A stretch of DNA of 64,000 bases from assembly GCF_001653235.2 (NCBI RefSeq), contig NC_035791.1:3472001-3536000 (forward strand), written 5' to 3'. The notes beneath the pieces are model-generated. The model made no database searches. It saw only the letters and a program-made list of their open reading frames with translations, and was not told where the DNA came from. The position numbers were made by a program, and so were the translations under genes. Every line of letters starts with the position of its first letter. Within the stretch, counting starts at the first letter, position 1. The stretch is from Pochonia chlamydosporia 170. Taxonomy: Eukaryota > Ascomycota > Sordariomycetes > Hypocreales > Clavicipitaceae. Positions 11,839 through 23,686 of this stretch are shown piece after piece.

Positions 11839-14377
11839 TTAAATGAGCTGCTGGAAAGCTCGGTTGACGGGGGAGCGGACGTTGGGGACATCCTTCCAGA
11901 AATCGACCGTGGCCACGGCTCGCTTGGCAATACCCTCAGGGGTGAACTCGAACTTCTGCAGAGGTTGTTAGTTTCAAGTGACTAATTGGGGTCGATAGTA
12001 CAGTGATTCTGGTCGAGACATACCTTGTAGACATCCTTGTAGGCACCAGAAGCACCGAAGCGGTTGATACCGAACTGCTCGTGGGTGTATCGCTCCCAGC
12101 CCATGGTGCTCATGACCTCAACGGACAAGGAGGGGACGCCATCGGGCAGGACAGAGAGTCTGTACTCCTTGGGCTGAGAGTCAAAGACCTCGAAGCAAGG
12201 AATGGAGACAATACGGGCCTTGACGCCATGCTTCTCCTCGAGGTACTTGGCAGCTTCCAAGCAGATGCCGACCTCGGAACCAGTGGAGACCAGGGTGATG
12301 TTGGCGCCGGACACCTCGCGCAGGACATAACCGCCCTTGCTGGCCTTCTCGATGCTGGAGCCCTCAAGCTGGGGCAGGTTCTGTCGTGACAGAGCCATAA
12401 TGCTGGGAGTGTGCTTAGAGGTCAAAGCAACGTAGTAAGCAGCGCTGGTCTCGTTGCCGTCAGCAGGGCGCCAGACCATGCAGTTGGGCAGGGCACGGAA
12501 GTGAGCCAAGGTCTCAATAGGCTGGTGAGTAGGACCGTCTTCACCAAGACCAATGGAGTCGTGGGTGGCAACCCAGAGAACGCGGACCTGGGACAGAGCG
12601 GACAGACGGACGGCACCGGCACCGTACGAGACGAAGTTGAGGAAGGTACCGCCATAAGGCAGGATGGTACCGTAGGCAGCGAGACCGTTCATGATGGCGC
12701 CCATACCGTGCTCACGGACACCATATCGGACATATCGGCCAGCATAGTCACCAAGACCAGTGGCCTTGGGCTGGAAGTCAACAGCAGACTTCCAGCGGGT
12801 CAGGTTGGAGCCAGTCAAGTCAGCAGAACCACCGAAGAGTTCGGGGATGGCGGCCTCAATCTTGCCCAAAACGGTCTCGGACAGCTTGCGAGAAGCGACA
12901 GCGGGATCAGCGGGGGTGTAGACGGGCAAGTTCTTCTCCCAGCCCTCGGGGAGGTCACCCTTCTGGCGACGCTCGAGGTCAGCGGCCTCCTTGGGGAACT
13001 GTTGAGCATACTTGCCCATCAGCTGGTTCCACTTCTCCTCATGAGAGGCACCCTCAGAGGAGTGCTTGCCGTAGAGGTCATAGACTTCCTTGGGGACGTA
13101 GAAGGAATCCTCAGGGAAACCCCACTTCTGCTTGAGCTGCTTGATGTCGTCGGCCTTGAGAGGAGAGCCGTGGACACCGTGGGTGCCCTGCTGGAGTGAG
13201 CCGTAGCCAATGGTGGTCTTGAGCTTGATCAGAGATGGCTTGTCCTTGAACTCTTGGCACTTCTTGATGGCAGCCTCCATGCCAGCGAGATCGGTGTCGC
13301 CATCGTGGACGATCTCGACGTGCCAGCCATAGGCCTCGTATCGCTTAACAACATCCTCAGTGAAGGCACAGTTGGTGTCACCGTCAATGGAAATGTGGTT
13401 GTCATCGTAAATGCAGATCAGGTTGCCGAGCTGAAGGTGGCCAGCAAGAGAAGAGGCCTCGCTGGAGACGCCCTCCATCAAGCAGCCATCACCGAGGAAG
13501 CAGTATGTGTAGTTGTCAACAACGTCAAATCCGGGCTTGTTGAAGGTGGCGGCAGTGTGAGCCTGCGCCATGGCCAGACCAACAGCATTGCACACACCCT
13601 GACCAAGAGGCCCAGTGGTGACCTCAATTCCGGGTGTGTCATGGGCTTCGGGGTGACCAGGGGTGATGCTATCGACAGTCTGCACATTGATTAGACGACT
13701 TATTCAATTGAACTGTCAAAAATAATTTTGCACACTTACTCTGAACTTCTTGATATCATCCATGCTCAACTGATAGCCAAAAAGGTGCAGCAAAGCATAT
13801 TGCAGCATGCAGCCGTGGCCGTTGCTAAATTGCCACTCATGTTAGTGCCGCATTCGCCAAGGAGCCGATTGGGTTTTGGGACCAGGCCTAATAGTCGTCC
13901 GTGGAAATAACTTACGAGAGAACGAAGCGATCTCTGTTCAACCATTTCGGGTTCTTGGGGTTGAACTTCATGAATTTGTTGAAGAGGACGTGGGCAACAG
14001 GTGCCATGCCCCTGGTATCAAAGTCAGCCACAAGTTTCCAATTGTCATGAGCCAGAATGCGAAAATACTCACATGGGAGCACCGGGGTGTCCCGAGTTGC
14101 TGTGGAAGGTGGCATCGACCTAGAAAGGGCAGCTATCGTCAGTCACTGCTAACAATCTCGTGTAAAGCTTGCGACCCAATTGCATGATAACCGAATCCCG
14201 CTCTCTGCATCGCATGTGTATGTTTTCGTGGACGGGCGAAGGGCTGGGAGCAAGCAAAAGCTGTCATGGAGGGGCAAAGCAGAGGAGAGAGCGAAACATG
14301 GCGGGGTAGAGAGCTCAACATACTGCAAGCAGACGAATGGTGTTGATGGCCAACTGATCAATCTCGCCGTAAGTCAT
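11839..14377 (-). CDS. TKL1: Transketolase
   Basis: Six exons: 14377-14324, 14119-14073, 14011-13917, 13825-13740, 13679-12024, 11955-11839. All junctions are GT-AG and in phase, giving 684 residues, the usual transketolase length. It transfers two-carbon ketol units between pentose-phosphate sugars using thiamine diphosphate and Mg2+ in the cytosol. The start [20 protein letters not shown] carries the first family helix; [11 protein letters not shown] follows. The ThDP motif GDGCLMEG sits near residue 157, with its Asn near 188 (YDDNH). The pyrimidine domain shows [23 protein letters not shown] and [18 protein letters not shown]. The last exon encodes [20 protein letters not shown] and the terminus. 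Four of five introns fall in the first 300 bases of coding sequence. It is divergent from the Bmt6-like gene. No catalytic residue appears lost. Exon reconstruction and family are very secure. Confidence 0.97.
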
Positions 14378-16644
14378 GATGGGCAGTTATTTTGAAGTCG
14401 ATTGGATATAATGGGAGAAGAAAGGGAGGGGAGAGTTCACAGGTGAAAGGAGGGAGGGATCAGTATTAAAAGGAAGAGATTGAGAAAGGGTGCTTAAAAA
14501 AAAGAGGACGGCGGATGCGGCAATGGACAGGAGCTTCGATACCGGCGTTTGAAATTCTGCTGAGGGGTTATGTCATGGTTATTTGGATTTCCGGTGGGTC
14601 CGGCGTCGCAGACAATGAATGAATGAGCACAACTTTTGAAGTGGCACTGGGGAGAGGGACATGGAGCTTGGGCACACATTGACACGAACAGGCAGTCTGT
14701 TTTACTGTTTTACAGAAGTCTATTGTTGTTGGTGGCGGTTCTGCGGATTCTACACATGCATGCACGAAGTAAGTCGAATTCCTGCAGTGGGTTACTATTA
14801 TTGGGAGGTCATTGAGTGATGCCTGGCATGAGATGTCCGGTGTCCTTGGAGAGTGACATGTCTCTGGTTACGTCGTGAGGCTCCGTAGAGGTACCCAACC
14901 GATGAGCTCCAGCTACAAGGCTGATGGCGATGCTCAGAAACTTTGAACCAGACGTTACAAAGGTCAATCAGGTGCTTAGCCCTTTCCCAATCATGACCCT
15001 GCTGCAATGCAAATAAGGTGTTGACCAGACTTCACCTTCGTTGGTGATGCCCAACCACGCTCATCCCATATCCGTACCAACCTTCTCTTCTCATCAACCA
15101 AGCTCCTCCTGCGGCAGCACTGGTTGCATCAATCTCATCTGGCGTTTTTGCCTTTCAACCGCCGCTTTTTGTTGACGACAAGTGGAGCCCGCAATCGCAA
15201 GGTTCCTACTGTGTAGGTACTCGTGAAACCAGAGCAATAGCCTACGGAAGAACTCCATCAAGACACAAACTAAAACCCACATGGGCAAGATTTGGGTCTG
15301 TGACAACCAAACAACAACCTCGACTCTTTCACACTTTGACACTCATCCATCAAGAAGCACAGAAAAAAATTGGGCCACGTCCCCTCCAATCGTTTCCACC
15401 ACAACCAGCAAGGCTCCAGTAGATTGAGATGCAGGCAAAAGTCTGCAGATGACTGACGCAATAATTCACCTCTCTTCTCCAGCACGACTCCATCGCTCGG
15501 GCAATGCCGCCAAAAGACAGGCTCGCCTCAAGTCATTTACACACTCCTTCGAGAAGATATGTACCACTCGGACACTCCACTTGGAGAGATGTGATGCAAC
15601 AGACGACTGGGGTTTCGTGGGAACCGTCGGCCAGGAGTGACGTAGTTGTTGCTCTTGGCTGGCACTCTGATAAGGCGAAAAGCCCGTGATTTTGATCCAG
15701 ATGAGGCTTTTTTCGCCTCTTTTACAAAATCAGAATTTTCATTTTCCAATGTTCTGCGATCAGCGATAATTTCTCGATCTGGGGCTAAAAGTTTCTGCAA
15801 ATGCAGTATGGTGAACCACGTCGGCTGGGATGCGAGATTGAGATTGGTGGCATTTTCGAAAGGGGGCCATCGTGGTACAACACCACAGGCCTGGAACCCA
15901 GAATAGTATTACTTGGCGCGAATTGGCTCGGGGAACTGAGTGCTATTCTCCGCAAACCGTTGAATCGACTCGCTGCGGATAATAACTTCTGCCAATGGCA
16001 ACGCAAGAACTTGATCATGGACGATGCTGTCGGACGACTGTGCTCCGGCTAGAGGCCAGCCTACAGATGGTGGCGTTGCTTGCCTCGACACGAGGGCCAT
16101 TGTAGAAACACCCGGCGCAAAGTTCTTGAATCAGTCAGCCTGTGTCATATTCAGGGTGTGCTTCATCAGCATTAGTGCGAGATGCTGTAACCGTGAAGTG
16201 TCTGGTGCATTGAACCTGAATGCGGTTGTGGAGTGGTCTGTCCACCTCCTGGCCGCTGTCGATCAACCGTTGCCATCCGAGAGATTTGTAGATCCGAAAG
16301 GCTGAAGGTGTGAATTGTGCTGATTTACCATGTGATATTTTGCAAATTGGCAAGCAGTGTTGAGTATTTTGCCATTGCATCTGATTATATTTGGAGAGAG
16401 CAATTGAAGATGCTGCATTGGCATGAAGCCAGAAACCACAACCACTCGCCCAAATTTTCACACCCAATCAAACAAAATGCTCAACCGAAACCTCATCTGC
16501 ACCAAACCTCACCCGCGAACCAAGCAGCCATAACCGCCCAGCCAGCCATCCAAATCGACACCACCCCTCCCTACAGCAATTCCCATTCCAAAATAGGAAC
16601 CCAACCGCCGCAAACTTCCATGCCACCCAGCCCATGACAAAGAA
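14378..16644. other. Divergent promoter region, transketolase / Bmt6-like
   Basis: A 2.3-kb gap between two genes read outward. The left end must hold the transketolase promoter and leader, including a purine-rich stretch at about 14400-14520; the right end is C/A-rich near 16480-16640 just before the Bmt6-like ATG. Short open frames (for example 15646-15906, plus, and 15537-15800, minus) overlap each other and show no domain. No RNA gene was recognised. Confidence 0.6.
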
Positions 16645-17715
16645 ATGGTCAGCAAAGCATCAGCAAAGAAAAAGGCCAGCACCGCCTCCAAGACGCCAGC
16701 AACCCAGTCCTCAACGACCAAACATGCCACTCACTCCCACGGTGATCAGCAGACCCTGCTGAACATCTTCTCAGACGCCTTTGCAAACGTCCTCTCGTCA
16801 GAACAATTCCCCACGCTACTGCAGGAGATTAAGCAGGCGTTGTTTAATCGAGACTTTGGAGGGGCTTTCGGCAAGGAGGAGTATCTGGAGGCGTATGCGG
16901 CGAGATGGTCACCCACGAGAGCGTTATGCTATGCTTCTGTATTCTGTGGTGTACGCGAGTACATCGATGAACTGGTGTCAAAGTCGACACATGGCAATGA
17001 CGATGAATCCGAAACCGCAGACTCGTCCAGCAGCAAAGATGTAGCATCCAACGACGGAGTCAAGATGCTCTGTATGGGAGGCTGTGCCGCCGAGCACGTT
17101 GCCTTCGCATCATATCTCCAACAAACAAAACACTCCGGCTCCCTCAGACTCCTCGATTCCGCGCCCTGGAAACACGTAACGTCCCTCCTGCAAAACCAGC
17201 TAACGACTGCTCCTCCACTATCAAAATACGCATCCGCAGCTGCCAAGGCGTCCAACAGCTGTCTGGTTGAACCTTCTCAGCTGCGCGTCACGTTTACACA
17301 AGCCAATGTTTTGGATTTGGACGGTGACGGTCTCTCAGAACAAGTGGGATTGGAGCCGGTGCTGGTGACGCTCATGTTCACGCTGAATGAGCTGTACACG
17401 GAGGGAGGAATCGGTAGGACGACCAAGTTTCTGAGGAATTTGGGGCTGGTTCTTCCGACGGGGAGTCTGTTACTGGTTGTTGATAGCCCGGGGAGTTATT
17501 CGGAGGCAGCGGTTGGGAAGGAGAAGAAACGGTATCCTATGCAGTGGTTGCTGAACCATACGTTGATGGAGAGCGAAACTCCGGGATATACGTGGGAGAG
17601 ATTGGAGTCTGAAGACTCGGTGTGGTTTCGATTGCCGGAGGGTCTTACGTATCCTATTCAGTTGGAGAATATGCGGTATCAGATGCATCTGTATAGGATC
17701 CATAAGCTAACATGA
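16645..17715 (+). CDS. BMT6: 25S rRNA (uridine-N3) methyltransferase, Bmt6-like
   Basis: Single exon, 356 residues. After a basic Ser/Thr/Lys-rich N-terminal 30 residues (MVSKASAKKKASTASKTPAT) typical of nucleolar proteins, the body matches the fungal Bmt6 family of SAM-dependent methyltransferases. These methylate a uridine (U2843 in yeast) of 25S rRNA at N3. Visible marks are the SAM motif I region VKMLCMGGCAAEHVAFASYL near residues 135-155, an acidic segment ANVLDLDGDGL after it, and the diagnostic block TLMFTLNELYTEGGIGRTTK near residues 245-265, followed by the GSLLLVVDSPGSYSE strand. It ends 104 bases from the 3' end of the convergent SAC phosphatase gene, so transcripts may overlap. 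Family assignment is good; the target base is inferred from yeast. Confidence 0.85.
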   Translation: MVSKASAKKKASTASKTPATQSSTTKHATHSHGDQQTLLNIFSDAFANVLSSEQFPTLLQEIKQALFNRDFGGAFGKEEYLEAYAARWSPTRALCYASVFCGVREYIDELVSKSTHGNDDESETADSSSSKDVASNDGVKMLCMGGCAAEHVAFASYLQQTKHSGSLRLLDSAPWKHVTSLLQNQLTTAPPLSKYASAAAKASNSCLVEPSQLRVTFTQANVLDLDGDGLSEQVGLEPVLVTLMFTLNELYTEGGIGRTTKFLRNLGLVLPTGSLLLVVDSPGSYSEAAVGKEKKRYPMQWLLNHTLMESETPGYTWERLESEDSVWFRLPEGLTYPIQLENMRYQMHLYRIHKLT

Positions 17716-17819
17716 CATATATACCCAATACAAGGAAGCTTTGATGGAAGAATTGATTATAATTAGTCGTTGATACCTCATAATGCTTCTAGGAATAATA
17801 CTCGCACATAAAAACACAT

Positions 17820-20783
17820 CTACGCCCAAACAAGCCTCTTGATAGAGTGCCCCAGCTGTTCCAGCAGCCCCGTATTCTTCTTCGCCTCTTGCAGGGAAAT
17901 AATCTCCCCCTTCTCCATCAAGCTCTTTTCATCTTCCCCCTCTTTCCGTAGCTGCGCTTCCAACGCTAGTCGATCAACTTCTGCGCAAATCGTGACTACC
18001 TGCTGCAACTCTGTCTGCTGAACTCCCCCTGCTCCAGACACGGCCGTTGATGAATCCATGTATGGTGCTTTAAAGGCCAGCTTTCGAATAGCTGGCGATT
18101 TTGACTTGGGCGAAAAGAAACTGGCGAAACCTGCCTGCGTCTTGGCTTCTTCCTGAGATGCCGAGTTCGGCGCAATGTAGCCCTTAGTAGACAGCGTTCG
18201 TGTATTGGTTCTCTTGATGTTGCTTTTGCCAGGCTGATATGAGATGACGAACCCGACATTCTTCATCTCATCCATGTGTGCCGGGGCGACGGTTGACGTG
18301 ATGTAGGTCCCAAATTTAATGTGCGTCACGTTGGCGAGGTGTACGCGCTCAAAGGAGGACACTTTATCGAGATCCCAGTCGAAGCGACAGAGATATAGGG
18401 CAGCGTCTGTGAGCAGCAAAACCACCTCTTCCATGGACCATGATTTTACCACGTCAGCCATGTTAGGGCTGATCAGAACCCATCCTCCGTGGACTTCTTC
18501 ATTCACGTCGGCAACAACTCGCTTTTGGCATAGTTCAACAGCTCCTTGGCGCATCTTGGCAATGGAAACAGCTGGGTCTTTGGTCATCATGTTCGATTCG
18601 AACTCATCAAAAACCTTTTCTGTCACATTGCCAAGCAAAAAGTCCATGGCGGCTTGACTAAAGTAGTCATTCACCATTCTTTTAAGATTCGTCAGTAAGC
18701 AAGCCTCGGATTCTCGACAACAGAGGAACAAACTTACCCGCTGTAAAACCTTGCCAGCGACAGACCCAGGTCGTTCAACGCTCCCCGATAGTCTCGTTTC
18801 CGCGTCCTCGTATAATCACCCTTCATAGCGGCCGTTGACGCGTACTGTTTCGAGACTGCATCACCATTGTCCGCCCACAGTGTATTGAACCACCTCGTCT
18901 CCTGGTCCAACTGTGCACTCATGTCGATACCATCTTCCTTCAACTGCATGTCTAGCATGTGCTTTGCAAATGAACTCTGGCACACATTTGTACGATCAAG
19001 ACAGTCCATGCAGTTCGTTCTGAGGACACCTGCTTGGCGCTGGGTAATTCTACCATCAACTTGTGTTGTACCGCCCAACCCTTCCAGTTTGCTCTTCAAT
19101 TTGATTAAAAGCTGGCTAACATTCTCAAATTTCATTCCACGGCACGCATGGTGAAAGTCAAACCACTCAAACGGAATCTGGTGTCTCTCGCCGAGCTCTC
19201 CATTGAGACGTGCAACAGTTGTCTCGTATTGTGTCCCGATTGGCTCTTCAACGCCACGTTTTTCGACCAGATTGACTATTTGGAGAGATTGGTAGTGGGA
19301 GAGAAGTCTCTCAAAATGTCTCTTGCAGGCTCTGTAGTTGGTCTCTGGGGAGTGTTGTATCACAGGAACTGGTTTCAGTGAGTAGGCAGATTGCGTGAAG
19401 AACAGCGGAATACTTCCACGAATCTGTACAAATGAATGAATCGGCGAAGTTTGTTCCCAGGTAGGGTCAGAAATAATCTGTTCAGTTTCCACCATGTTGG
19501 CGGTAAATCCATCTTCGTTGATCCCCCTGCGAAGATATCTCAGACCTGCCCGTTGCGTCGACCTGCGTGACACCAATGTGATAAGACACTTTCTTTCAGA
19601 CGGTCTTAGATCGTCTTGATCTCTGACGCGCCCGCTTGGTGGTGATGCTTGCAGAGATCCTGACGCAGACATGTCGGCGAGCTCAACAGACTCGGAAGCA
19701 TATTCATCCATCTGAGGGGGATCACTATCGACGACAAATGTTCGCTGGCCCACAAAACCTTGCATCAGTGGGAGGCTAATTGAGTCTTGACCCGTGGCCA
19801 TGAATTTATCCAGGATGTGTCGATTCCAAAAGAACTGGCTGTCAACCTGTGCATGGAGGGGGGCGTCTGGATTTGGAATCCAAGCTTGTTGAGCGGTGCT
19901 TCGAGTAATGTCAAGGTCGTAGGAGAAGTAAAAGCTTCTAGATGATCCAAAGAATACCTGCATAGTCCGCAGCAGCTTTGGTAGTAATGCGGAAACGGGA
20001 TTCTGACTGCTCATGTCCTCGTCAAGAGGTATCTTGGAAATGGCAGGTCCATTTGGTGCCTCTGGCGCCGTTGGTGAGCCGGCGGCTGAGATGCTCAATC
20101 CCAAGCTGCGTCTTTGATCCATTGTCCATCCGCTCTTACTGAACCAACGTTGAGCAAAGCGGCCATAACTTCCTCGACGCCGCATCACGTCTTCTGCAAC
20201 ACTGCTGCGGGATGAGTCAGGTCGAGATTTATCCTCTTCGGTGACTGCATCTTCAACTTCATCGATGGGAGTATGTGTACTGTCAATCTCTTCATCACTG
20301 CTGTCAGAGTTTTCATTTTCTTCATTAGGGGTTTGTTTTTTGAGCAAGTTGGCTGTCCTGCGAATGGACTCATCCGCTTCTTGCTTCGTATTGCAGGGCG
20401 TAATGGCAACACCGGTAACAACATACACAGGAAATCCGAAGATCTGTGCAACTTGTTGTCGACGGGTAATTGTAATGAGGTAGCTCAGTCTTGAAACAGT
20501 AATTAGACCTGGTAACCGTGTATGTCAGATTGGACTTCAGTCGCGTAAGGTAAATTATATGGACATGGTAAGCGTTGATCTTACCAATGATGCCAAACGC
20601 TTCGAATGATGAGTCTGGACCTGAAGCATCGGGTATTTGGTCCCGCGGAACCGCTGAAATTGAAGAATCGCCATATCTGATTCTAACGGGTTGGAATGGC
20701 CGTTGGCCCTTTGTTGACAACGGCTGGATAATGAGACCATCGATGGCAGCACATATGAGAATCTTCCGGGCAATTCCGGGCAT
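17820..20783 (-). CDS. SAC-domain phosphoinositide phosphatase with hSac2 domain (INPP5F-like)
   Basis: Three exons, 20783-20585, 20508-18738 and 18678-17820, in phase, give 942 residues. The N-terminal SAC domain begins in exon 1 (MPGIARKILICAAIDGLIIQ) and continues with LSYLITITRRQQVAQIFGFP. The catalytic CX5R motif is in RTNCMDCLDRTNV, Cys566 to Arg572. The C-terminal third holds an hSac2-type homology region (VVADVNEEVHGGWVLISPNM and SMEEVVLLLTDAALYLCRFD), which sets it apart from ER Sac1; it has no transmembrane segments. An acidic linker (residues about 115-150) and a Ser-rich stretch are probably disordered insertions. By family it should dephosphorylate phosphoinositides (4- or 5-phosphate) on endosomal or Golgi membranes; exact specificity cannot be read from sequence. 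The ATG at 20783 is chosen because homology begins there. Confidence 0.88.
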
Positions 20784-22096
20784 GATGCATGAAACGATAT
20801 GGGGTTTACGACGGACTGAAGAGCAACATCCACGCAAGAAGCAAAGTTAAAAATAAAGAATGGAACTAAAACAAATATCATGCAAGAAAGAAAGACAGTT
20901 GGGCAACTTCTAAAGGTGATGCGATATGCCATGCAAAGCTGGCTGACAAGACAGCGCGGGGATGAAACCAAGGCAAACCAAGCAAACCAAGCGAAGGCGG
21001 AGCGTTGCGTCCGACTGGAGGGTGGAGAAGCGTCATAGCGGATGAGGATTGGCCATGCCCAACCATGTGAGAGCAGGAGGTGCCGAGTTGCAGCTTCCAA
21101 ATGTTTAAGTAGACTGATAGACAGTGGTTTGTGAGCTGTCTGCAGCTTGTAATAGCAACATTGGTGCATTTAGAATGGTTGTGCAGGTTGTCCGTGATCC
21201 TGTCCCACATTGGGTTGCGTTGGTAAGTGAAGTAACCATATTTTGCCCAAGCAACCAGGCTTCTCGTGCCGCAAGATAAACCACATAAGATGGTGAGGAT
21301 CTTAGTAAATCAGTGTCCCGAAGAGTTAAATGATGCGAAGCACATTTAAATACATCTCAGGCATTTTAATGCTTCACAGTCAAGGTGTTGAGAAATCAGT
21401 TGGTCTGAATGACACGCAAGCCTTGGGGTACTACGAAGTCATTCAAGAAACAACAGCTGCTCTGTCATTTTACTTCCAGCATCCGAATACGGACCGTGTA
21501 CCTGCTTTGTCCCTGCTGCTGTGCAAGGCCATGTATTAGAGCATACCTCAATCGAATCGTTGGTAGTTTCGAACAGCTGATGCTTTTGCTTCGGCTATGT
21601 TCAGCTCGGAGCCACCGATGACTGCCTACAACCGAAACCCACTGGTATCAACTTGATGTTCAAACCAGCAAAATGTGGTGCATACATATGCGTCAGCATT
21701 GTTACACCAGATGCGTTTGCTCCCAGTCCATCAATTGATCCTCAAAGGGAAGCTTCACCCCAGTGCCCCTTGAGCACCCAAGCTCCAGCTCCACCAGCCT
21801 GAGTGCAGCCCAGCTTCAGGGGCCGACATTTACCCGGTCACAAGTAAGATTACGTAACCCCGCATCTTTGTTCTCAACTGGCCACCGTGCGGCAAAACCT
21901 TACGCCAACCAGAACGCCGCCTAGGGAACGAGTCCTCCATCTACCACCGCATCTCGACATCTCCCGACGACAACGGCTAGCCATCCCATCACCGAAGCTT
22001 CCCCTGCCATCAACTGCTGAGCTCCAAGCTAGCAATTTACTCGATTTCGCGCCTCTCGTCGATTTAATTAGCCCAGACTCTTCAATCACCGCCAAG
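20784..22096. other. Divergent promoter region, SAC phosphatase / V-ATPase c
   Basis: Upstream regions of two outward-read genes. The part at 21850-22096 is C-rich and looks like the leader of the V-ATPase c gene. No supportable coding region, RNA gene or repeat element was seen in the remainder. Confidence 0.6.
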
Positions 22097-22982
22097 ATGG
22101 TCTCCGAGCTTTGGTACGTTTGCCGCGCTTCCCTCCCTGTTGTGATCATTGGAAGTCCACGGAGCTTCAACGACCTCATCACTGGAAGCTTCCGGCGTCG
22201 CTGAGACTGCTTGTGTTCGATGCTCTTGACACATTTACCATATTTGAAGACATTTTAAGCTAACGAAAATGCTTCTGCAGCCCCGTTTACGCGGTTAGTC
22301 AATACATCCTGTCTGCCCTCCGACCGACGTCACTGCTGCCAGCCTGCGGACAAGACCTTCACAATCATGCGAATCGATGATCAGCCCTGCTAACATCACT
22401 AACAGCCCTTTTTCGGCGCCATGGGTTGCACCTGTGCCATTGTCTTCACCTGCCTGGGTGCTTCTTACGGTACCGCCAAGTCTGGTGTTGGTATCGCCGC
22501 CATGGGTGTCCTCCGCCCTGACCTTATCGTGAAGAGTGCGCAACTAGTCCACCCGTCAAGTCTCGCCATCAAGAAGCTAACGCATCAATCTAGACATTGT
22601 TCCCGTCATTATGGCTGGTATCATTGGTATTTACGGTCTGGTCGTGTCCGTCCTTATTTCCGACGGTCTGAAGCAGGAGCTCCCTCTGTACACTGGTTTC
22701 ATCCAGTTCGGTGCTGGTCTGGCTGTCGGCCTTGCCGGTCTTGCTGCCGGTTTCGCCATCGGTATCGTTGGTGACGCTGGTGTCCGAGGAACTGCCCAGC
22801 AACCCCGTCTCTTTGTCGGCATGATTTTGATTCTCATTTTCGCCGAAGTCCTGGGTAGGTTTCTCTTCGGAAGTTTTCCACAAAACTGTCGAACTCGACT
22901 AACCAACGTGTCAGGTCTGTATGGTCTCATTGTTGCTCTTCTCATGAACTCTAAGGCTACCCAAGATACTGTCTGCCAGTAG
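22097..22982 (+). CDS. VMA3: V-type ATPase proteolipid subunit c
   Basis: Five exons: 22097-22113 (17 nt), 22281-22293 (13 nt), 22406-22535, 22594-22854, 22915-22982. Spliced length is 489 nt, 162 residues, normal for the family. The first two tiny exons encode MVSELC and PVYA; together with exon 3 they give the family start VSELCPVYAPFFGAMG. Four transmembrane helices are visible, including the glycine-rich [18 protein letters not shown] and the fourth helix [15 protein letters not shown], whose Glu (about residue 138) is the proton-carrying residue of the Vo ring. [13 protein letters not shown] lies between helices 3 and 4. It forms the proton channel ring in vacuolar and endomembranes. Splice sites are GT-AG throughout; the exon 3 donor is GTGCGC. 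The gene is convergent with ERG4. Confidence 0.95.
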
Positions 22983-23686
22983 AGAATGGCGGCATGAGAA
23001 GGATGCCTAGAAAGCGACTCCGACAAATTGTACCTAGCCGCAAGAGGCGCTGTTCTTTGGCATGGATCGGTACACACCAGGCGCAAAGCGAATCAGGTCT
23101 ATAGCGTTCCTATATGCTGGGGATGTGCGTGGGCTACTTGAACGCCGGCAGAACATGATTTCGATGGAGGTGGTTGACGGACGTGTAATCCCATGATGGA
23201 GGTCGTATATGTACACTAGTTGCAGACGAAGTTTGGCCTCGGACGGTTTCATTATAGACAGTGGCGGTGAAGGAGAATCTAGTGTAGTCTCTGTTGCTCA
23301 TATTATGCTTTCCAACACGGAATTTCTTTGTTTGCGTCATCTCTTTCTTCTCACCTCGGCGTGCCGTTACAGCAGAATGCATAACCGCAAATTTCGGCTA
23401 TTTTTTGGTCTTCTTTTGAACGTTGAACGTGTATTTTGTATACCCAAGGAACAAATGATGAAAATAATTCCCAATTACGTGAATATTAGGTTTTTAGACA
23501 TTACAAAACTTTGATTATACCACTCATGACGCCACTAATTTAATCCCCCGAACCTTCCTAGCCTCCCCTTTTGTACCTCCAGCCAAATTCATTACGTTGC
23601 CAAGTTGAATATTTACGCAAGAAGTATTACCGTATTTTTCAACGGTTGCAATCCAAGGCTGCATTATGTGTAGATTCTCTGGACAC
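22983..23686. other. Convergent 3' intergenic region
   Basis: Holds the 3' UTRs of the V-ATPase c and ERG4 genes. It is AT-rich around 23390-23660. No gene or repeat was recognised. Confidence 0.6.

Noticed and set aside
12411..13199. A 262-codon open frame antisense to transketolase
   Set aside because: Same codon-bias shadow effect; no domain and no intron signals of its own.
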